Shown here in pieces: positions 38,608-42,921 of a stretch of 42,921 bases of DNA (within the stretch, counting starts at the first letter, position 1; every line of letters begins with the position of its first letter). Both the position numbers and the translations under genes were made by a program. The notes beneath the pieces were generated by a model. That model was not told the origin of the DNA. It saw only the letters and a list, made by a program, of their open reading frames with translations, and searched no databases. The DNA lies in the IMG/VR virus record IMGVR_UViG_3300046642_000183, positions 1 to 42,921 of that record; one strand, given 5' to 3'. The DNA is from a virus.

Positions 38608-39961
38608 GATCGATGTGCCATACAACAACTGGCATCCGCGGCCGCACCAGGAAAAGTTGTGGCAATACTTGGCGCGTGACGGTAAGCGCGCGATGGCTGT
38701 GTGGCATCGTCGTGCTGGCAAAGATGAAGTGTGCTTGCACCACACTGCGGTGTCGATGATGGAGCGTGTCGGCAATTACTGGCACTGTCTTCCCGAGTAT
38801 GCACAGTCACGCAAAGCGATCTGGACAGCGATCAACGCACACACCGGCAAGAGGAGAATTGATGAAGTTTTTCCCAAACAGATCCGCGACAGCACTAACG
38901 ACAACGAGATGTTTATCAGGCTTAGAAACGGATCAACCTGGCAATGCATTGGCAGTGATACCTACAACGCCACCGTCGGCGCCTCAGTCGCCGGCATTGT
39001 CTACTCAGAGTGGGCGCTCGCCAACCCAAGCGCCTGGGCCTATCACCGACCGATGCTCGAGGAGAACAACGGCTGGGCGGCATTCATCACTACTCCCCGC
39101 GGACGCAATCATGCGTTCGAGATGTTTCGGCATTCGGCTCAATCATCAGAGTGGTTCTCCCAACTCCTCACCGTTGATGATACGCATGCACTCACTAAGG
39201 CTGCTCTCGCAGAAACGCTGAAGGAGTACACGGCGCTATACGGGGCCGATGTCGGCCGCGCCCAATATCTTCAAGAGTATTATTGTGATTGGCAGGCTTC
39301 CATCTTGGGTGCGTACTTTGCGCTCGAAATGGCCGATGTCCGCAATGAAGGGCGAATTGTTGAGGTTGAGGCCATTCCAGGCCAGTTCGTACATCGCGCG
39401 TGGGACTTGGGAGTGAAAGACGATACGAGCATTTGGTGGTTTCAGATCGTCGGCGCGCAGCTCTTCATCCTTGACCACTACGCGGCTAGTGGCGTCGGCG
39501 TTGAGCATTACGCAACGGTCATTGAGGAACGCGAGCGCAAATACGGGTGGATGCATGGCACGGACTATGTTCCTCATGATGCGAAAATAAAAGAGTGGGG
39601 CACTGGCAAGACGCGCGTCGAAACCATGTCGGCGTTGGGGCTCAAACCCCAACTCGTTCCGTTCGCGACGTTTCAGGACGGCATCAACGCAGCCCGCCGT
39701 ACGTTGCCGTTGTGCGTGTTTCATCCGAGGACGGAAGAAACCGGCATCAGCGCGCTCGAACAATACCGTCGCGAGTGGGATGATGAGAAGAAAGCCTTCC
39801 GACAATCCGACGTGCACGATTGGACAGCGCATCCGGCCGCGGCGTTTCGTTACCTATCGCTCGCATGGCGTCAGGCAGAGCGGCGCCAGGTGGCTGAAGA
39901 ACCAGAACCAGGCTGGCACATTCCGTTGCCGGTAGAAGAGCGCAAGGGGATCCGGCTGTGA
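38585..39961 (+). CDS. terL: Terminase large subunit
   Basis: A 458-residue packaging ATPase-nuclease. Walker A is HRRAGKDE (residues 41-48), and Walker B is AGIVYSEWA with the catalytic Glu at 142. The C-terminal RNase-H-like nuclease begins near residue 270 (HRAWDLGVKDDTSIWW) with the expected acidic residues in AWDLG, and later DGINAARRTLP is a typical C-terminal helix. It drives DNA into the procapsid through the portal encoded 0.6 kb downstream. GC-rich codon use matches the other late genes. The next gene starts in its stop codon (GTGA). Confidence 0.93.
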   Translation: MTTTVKLKIDVPYNNWHPRPHQEKLWQYLARDGKRAMAVWHRRAGKDEVCLHHTAVSMMERVGNYWHCLPEYAQSRKAIWTAINAHTGKRRIDEVFPKQIRDSTNDNEMFIRLRNGSTWQCIGSDTYNATVGASVAGIVYSEWALANPSAWAYHRPMLEENNGWAAFITTPRGRNHAFEMFRHSAQSSEWFSQLLTVDDTHALTKAALAETLKEYTALYGADVGRAQYLQEYYCDWQASILGAYFALEMADVRNEGRIVEVEAIPGQFVHRAWDLGVKDDTSIWWFQIVGAQLFILDHYAASGVGVEHYATVIEERERKYGWMHGTDYVPHDAKIKEWGTGKTRVETMSALGLKPQLVPFATFQDGINAARRTLPLCVFHPRTEETGISALEQYRREWDDEKKAFRQSDVHDWTAHPAAAFRYLSLAWRQAERRQVAEEPEPGWHIPLPVEERKGIRL

Positions 39962-40143
39962 AGTTGTTTACTGATGACGGATTGCGCCGTGTCGCCGAAG
40001 CAATCTGCATGTCACGATCGTGCGAGGGTTCGAGCTGTTGTCAGCATCCGGCCAACCGCGGTCGCGTCGAGTGTCCGGTTAAGAAAGGCGGCTATGACGA
40101 TGCGGCTATCGCCGCGATCGCAGCTGTGGGGGAATTGGTATGA
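39958..40143 (+). CDS. Cys-rich tiny hypothetical protein, 61 aa
   Basis: A 61-residue protein (GTG start overlapping the terL stop by 4 bases). It holds five Cys: CMSRSCEGSSCCQ and RVECPVKKGGYDD, a layout that could bind zinc or an Fe-S centre. Its stop overlaps the next gene's ATG (ATGA). No function known. Confidence 0.6.
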   Translation: MKLFTDDGLRRVAEAICMSRSCEGSSCCQHPANRGRVECPVKKGGYDDAAIAAIAAVGELV

Positions 40144-40406
40144 TCATTAAACTAACGCAATGCGACGAAGCGAGACAACCAACGAAACCGCTGTGGGTCA
40201 GCATTCTGTCCATTGTCGGCTTCGAGGTGACGAAGGACGACATCACACTGCTGCGCTTTGGCGGCCTGGCTGCTTTTGTGAAGGAGACGCCAGAGCGCAT
40301 CGCCGAGCTGATCAACGAGGCGCGTAATGAAAAAGCGTACGAGCAAGCGCCGGTGGAAAGCACGTACCCGCCTAGGGCGCGCCATACCGGCTTTCGCGAT
40401 GGTTGA
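40140..40406 (+). CDS. Small hypothetical protein, 88 aa
   Basis: An 88-residue protein coupled to the Cys-rich gene (ATGA). Beta-rich N-terminus with an interior strand pattern (WVSILSIVGFEVTKDDITLL, RFGGLAAFVKETPERIAELI). A further, shifted-frame gene overlaps its end. Such short proteins between terL and portal vary from phage to phage. Confidence 0.6.
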   Translation: MIIKLTQCDEARQPTKPLWVSILSIVGFEVTKDDITLLRFGGLAAFVKETPERIAELINEARNEKAYEQAPVESTYPPRARHTGFRDG

Positions 40407-40482
40407 GCACGAGCTGCGGCGTTGGTTTGTGATGGTGCCCGAGCAAAGTAACCGGGACTTCTGGCAATGGATTGGTCACTGA
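40327..40482 (+). CDS. Basic tiny protein, 51 aa, overlapping genes
   Basis: A 51-residue protein from ATG 40327, MKKRTSKRRWKARTRLGRAI at the start (ten Arg/Lys in the first 20 residues) and a Trp-rich end (SNRDFWQWIGH). It overlaps the previous gene by 80 bases and the next by 16. The very basic head suggests nucleic-acid contact, but this is inference from composition only. Confidence 0.5.
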   Translation: MKKRTSKRRWKARTRLGRAIPAFAMVEHELRRWFVMVPEQSNRDFWQWIGH

Positions 40483-40547
40483 TTGCATTGTTGGTATTGA
40501 TCCTGGCGGCCGGCATTTATTTGGGGTGGACACGTTATGGCAGTTAA
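40467..40547 (+). CDS. 26-aa single-span membrane microprotein
   Basis: A 26-residue open frame, MDWSLIALLVLILAAGIYLG followed by WTRYGS, that spans a membrane once. It overlaps both neighbours (16 bases of the basic gene, 11 of portal), and each overlap is a normal coupling arrangement. Too short to be certain, but the clean hydrophobic segment with a Trp/Arg/Tyr end looks selected. Confidence 0.45.
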   Translation: MDWSLIALLVLILAAGIYLGWTRYGS

Positions 40548-42870
40548 GAAACCAAATGCAGCGGCCGATCCCGACGTGCGGCACGACGACCTGGAATATA
40601 ATCCGGCGATCGAACCCAAGAAGGCCAAGGCTTGGCTCAACTTGCTGACCGAGAGCGAGAAGGTTTTCGAGAAGTGGCACGATCACTGCGACAAGATCGA
40701 CAAGCAGTATGCATCGCTCGAGCGTCTGTCGAATATGGCGCGCGACAAGGAGTACCAGATATTCTGGGCGAATTGTGAGGTGCTCAAGCCATCGATCTAC
40801 GCCAAGCCGCCTGTCCCCGTTGTGGTGCCCAAGTTCAAGGACAGGCGAGCTGTCCCCCAAGCTGCCAGCGAGCTGCTCGAGCGATGTACGGTTGTTGCCT
40901 TCGACCTGACCCGTATCAATGACGTAATGATGCTGTTGCGCGACGACGTCGCACTGATCGGCCGCGGCGTTCCCTGGTGTCGGTACGAGGCCAAGAAGGA
41001 TACAACCGGCTACTACTCAACCGAGCGCGTCTGCATCGACTTCAAGCACCGGCGCGACTTTCTGCATTCGATCAGTCGCTGCTGGCAGGAGGTGACGTGG
41101 GTTGCGGCCGCCAGCTACTTGACCAGAGGCGAGGCGCGCAAACGCTTTTACGAAAGCAGCGGCGACGCCTATCAGGAGGCCGACTACAAAGTTGATAGAG
41201 ATACGAAAGAAGTTGGCGGCGCCGACAAGCGCGAGCGCGCCAAGTTCTGGGAGATCTGGCACAAGTCAGAGCGGCGTGTCGTCTGGGTTGGCGAGGGTTG
41301 CGAAGACATCCTGGACGAGGACGATCCGCACCTAGACTTACAAAACTTCTTCCCGTGTCCCAAGCCGGCGTACGGAACGTGTCAGCGCAATTCGCTCGTG
41401 CCGGTGCCCGACGTGTTGCAATACAAGGACCAGCTCGAGGAAGTGAACCTGCTCACGGGCAGGATCCACGCGCTCTCCGATGCGCTCGAGGCGAAAGGAT
41501 TTTATCCCGCCGGCGGCGCCGAGATCTCCGATGCAGTGCAGGCGGCGATCAAGATGAAGACACCAGGGCGGATGTTGGTGCCGATTTCCAACTGGGCTGC
41601 ATTTGGCGGCAGCAAAGAGGTGATCATCTGGCTGCCAATCGACATGATTGCGCAAACCATCACCGCCCTGGTGGCACTGCGCAAGCAAGTGATCGACGAC
41701 GTTTATCAAATCATCGGCCTCTCCGACATCATGCGCGGGCAGACCGATCCGCAAGAGACGCTTGGCGCGCAAGAACTCAAAACCGATTACGGATCCACGC
41801 GGGTGCGTGACAAGCAGTCGGAGTTGGTGCGCGTGGCTCGCGATCTTGCGGAGATTGTCGCCGAGATCATCACCGAAAAGTTTTCACCGGTGACGATGAT
41901 TGAAATGTCGCAGACGCAGTTGCCGACGAAACAGATGGTGCAGCGGCAGATCCAGCAGGTGGTCGAGCAGATGCAGCAACATCATCAGCAGGCGCTGACG
42001 ATGATCCAGCAGCCACAAATCCAGCAGATGGCGCAGCAAAACCCCGAGCAGGCGCAGCAGCTGCAGCAGCAGTTTCAGCAAATGCAGCAGGCGGCGTCCG
42101 GCACGATCATCAAGCTGCAGGAAAAGCCGACCATCGAGCAGGTGTTGGAATTTCTCAAGGATAACCGCACCAAATCATTCGTGCTCGACATTGAAACCGA
42201 CAGCACCATTCAAGCCGACGAGAATGCCGAGAAGCAGCGGCGCTCTGAGTTCGTTGGCGTTTTGGGCGGCCTACTGCCGCAACTGGCGCAGATGATTGCA
42301 GCACAGCCGCAGTGTGCAACATTCTGTGGTGAGCTGCTCAAGTTCGCCACCGCACCATTCCGTGCTGGCCGATCGCTCGATGGTGCGATTGATGACTTGG
42401 TGGCGCAGATGGAGCAGCAGGGCAGTCAGAACCAAACTGATAACAACCCAGCGCAGATCAATGCCAAGACTGCGCTACAGATCGAGCAAATGAAAGACAA
42501 GCGCCAGCGCGACAAGGACCAGATGGACCAGGCGATGACGGCGGCCGAGCTGAAGCAGAAGGACGATCACAAGAAGATGGAGCTGTTTAACGCGCAGCGC
42601 ATCGAGCAAATGCGACTGTCGACCAAGCAAGGTGACCAGCAAGCCAAGGTGCAGGTGCAGAACCAGAAGGCGATGGAGAGCCGCGAGGCGCACCAGATGC
42701 AGATGCTCGAGGGCCAACAGGACATGCAGATTAACCGCGAAAAGGCTGAGGCCGACATTCAAAAGAGCATCGCTTCGCGCGCGCAGATGGCCGAGAAGAT
42801 GCAGCAGCAGCGCGCGCAGGCACAGTTCAAGATGACACAACCGCAACGACCGGTGATGCCAGGTGGCTGA
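40537..42870 (+). CDS. Portal protein (P22-like)
   Basis: A 777-residue portal, the ring that anchors the terminase and tail and through which DNA enters and leaves. The core phrases YASLERLSNMARDKEYQIFW, DLTRINDVMMLLRDDVALIG, QVIDDVYQIIGLSDIMRGQT and SFVLDIETDSTIQADENAEK are typical of the P22-type family. Residues about 470-520 and 645-777 are Gln-rich coiled coils (QQIQQVVEQMQQHHQQALTM), like the barrel extension of P22 portals. It is complete within the window, since its stop at 42868-42870 lies in the right copy of the terminal repeat and is repeated at 74-76. ATG 40537 follows GGGGTGGACACGTT. Confidence 0.88.
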   Translation: MAVKKPNAAADPDVRHDDLEYNPAIEPKKAKAWLNLLTESEKVFEKWHDHCDKIDKQYASLERLSNMARDKEYQIFWANCEVLKPSIYAKPPVPVVVPKFKDRRAVPQAASELLERCTVVAFDLTRINDVMMLLRDDVALIGRGVPWCRYEAKKDTTGYYSTERVCIDFKHRRDFLHSISRCWQEVTWVAAASYLTRGEARKRFYESSGDAYQEADYKVDRDTKEVGGADKRERAKFWEIWHKSERRVVWVGEGCEDILDEDDPHLDLQNFFPCPKPAYGTCQRNSLVPVPDVLQYKDQLEEVNLLTGRIHALSDALEAKGFYPAGGAEISDAVQAAIKMKTPGRMLVPISNWAAFGGSKEVIIWLPIDMIAQTITALVALRKQVIDDVYQIIGLSDIMRGQTDPQETLGAQELKTDYGSTRVRDKQSELVRVARDLAEIVAEIITEKFSPVTMIEMSQTQLPTKQMVQRQIQQVVEQMQQHHQQALTMIQQPQIQQMAQQNPEQAQQLQQQFQQMQQAASGTIIKLQEKPTIEQVLEFLKDNRTKSFVLDIETDSTIQADENAEKQRRSEFVGVLGGLLPQLAQMIAAQPQCATFCGELLKFATAPFRAGRSLDGAIDDLVAQMEQQGSQNQTDNNPAQINAKTALQIEQMKDKRQRDKDQMDQAMTAAELKQKDDHKKMELFNAQRIEQMRLSTKQGDQQAKVQVQNQKAMESREAHQMQMLEGQQDMQINREKAEADIQKSIASRAQMAEKMQQQRAQAQFKMTQPQRPVMPGG

Positions 42871-42921
42871 CGACGACTACATCATGGGCGAGCTGGCGCG
42901 GTCGGATCTCTATCCCGACGA
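42795..42921. repeat. Terminal direct repeat, right copy (circle closure)
   Basis: Identical to 1-127 over the full 127 bases. It joins the portal C-terminus to the polyvalent-type gene and shows that the window is a closed circle or a circularly permuted genome read once around. Confidence 0.95.

Noticed and set aside
40817-40855. GACAG/CTGTC pair inside the portal gene resembling the operator
   Set aside because: It lies within coding sequence with a larger gap and no promoter nearby. Codon usage explains it.

Overview
The window is one complete, circular-mapping tailed-phage genome of about 42.8 kb. The first 127 bases are repeated exactly as the last 127 (42795-42921), so the ends close on each other and one copy is redundant. 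The gene set is that of a podovirus-like phage: terminase, a 777-residue portal, scaffold, major coat, connector and nozzle-like proteins, large ejection proteins (one with a lysozyme domain), tail fibres and adhesins, and a lysis region. The host is most likely an alphaproteobacterium, perhaps in the Hyphomicrobiales/Rhizobiales. The main reasons are a phage-encoded GcrA-family regulator, which is an alphaproteobacterial transcription factor family, the GC-rich coding sequence, and small proteins of kinds I associate with rhizobial phages and prophages. No integrase, excisionase, partition gene, RNA polymerase or complete DNA polymerase was recognised. The phage probably uses host polymerases, and its lifestyle cannot be settled from the sequence.

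Layout. (1) Late block, + strand, starting near 38142, crossing the circle junction and running to 25337: small and large terminase, four tiny genes, portal, a polyvalent-type protein, a receptor-binding cassette (Ig-like/TIG proteins, a beta-helix protein, a LamG protein with about 14 short repeats), a lysine-rich basic protein, scaffold, coat, connectors, nozzle-like protein, GNAT-like protein, Pro/Gln-rich virion proteins, a lysozyme-bearing ejection protein, tail fibre, glycine-rich adhesin, endolysin, an InlB-repeat protein and a holin candidate. It ends at a strong terminator (25404-25441) followed by further hairpins. (2) Left-going block, 29201 down to 25569, of small hypothetical genes, an AP2-like DNA-binding protein and an exported protein with a PEP-CTERM sorting signal. 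(3) Right-going replication block, 29286-36140: GcrA-like regulator, VRR-NUC nuclease, Cas4/RecB-like Fe-S nuclease, a frameshifted probable single-strand-binding-type protein and an AEP-like primase/SF3 helicase. A repeat-rich non-coding stretch (35355-35651) follows the helicase and is a candidate origin. (4) A divergent control region near 37.5 kb: a left-going operon (two small proteins and a cytosine-methyltransferase-like protein) and a right-going operon with a helix-turn-helix protein.

The most unusual points are: the PEP-CTERM protein; a promoter/operator family (GACAG-N-CTGTC next to near-identical sigma70-type promoters) tying the control region to a distant promoter; an exact 11-mer leader (GTTCATCACAA) found four times outside coding sequence, three of them just before ribosome-binding sites; an isolated tRNA T-arm/acceptor-like hairpin in the leader of the frameshifted gene; and the iteron-like heptamer cluster downstream of the helicase. 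Functions were assigned by reading motifs in the translated sequence. No database search was run.
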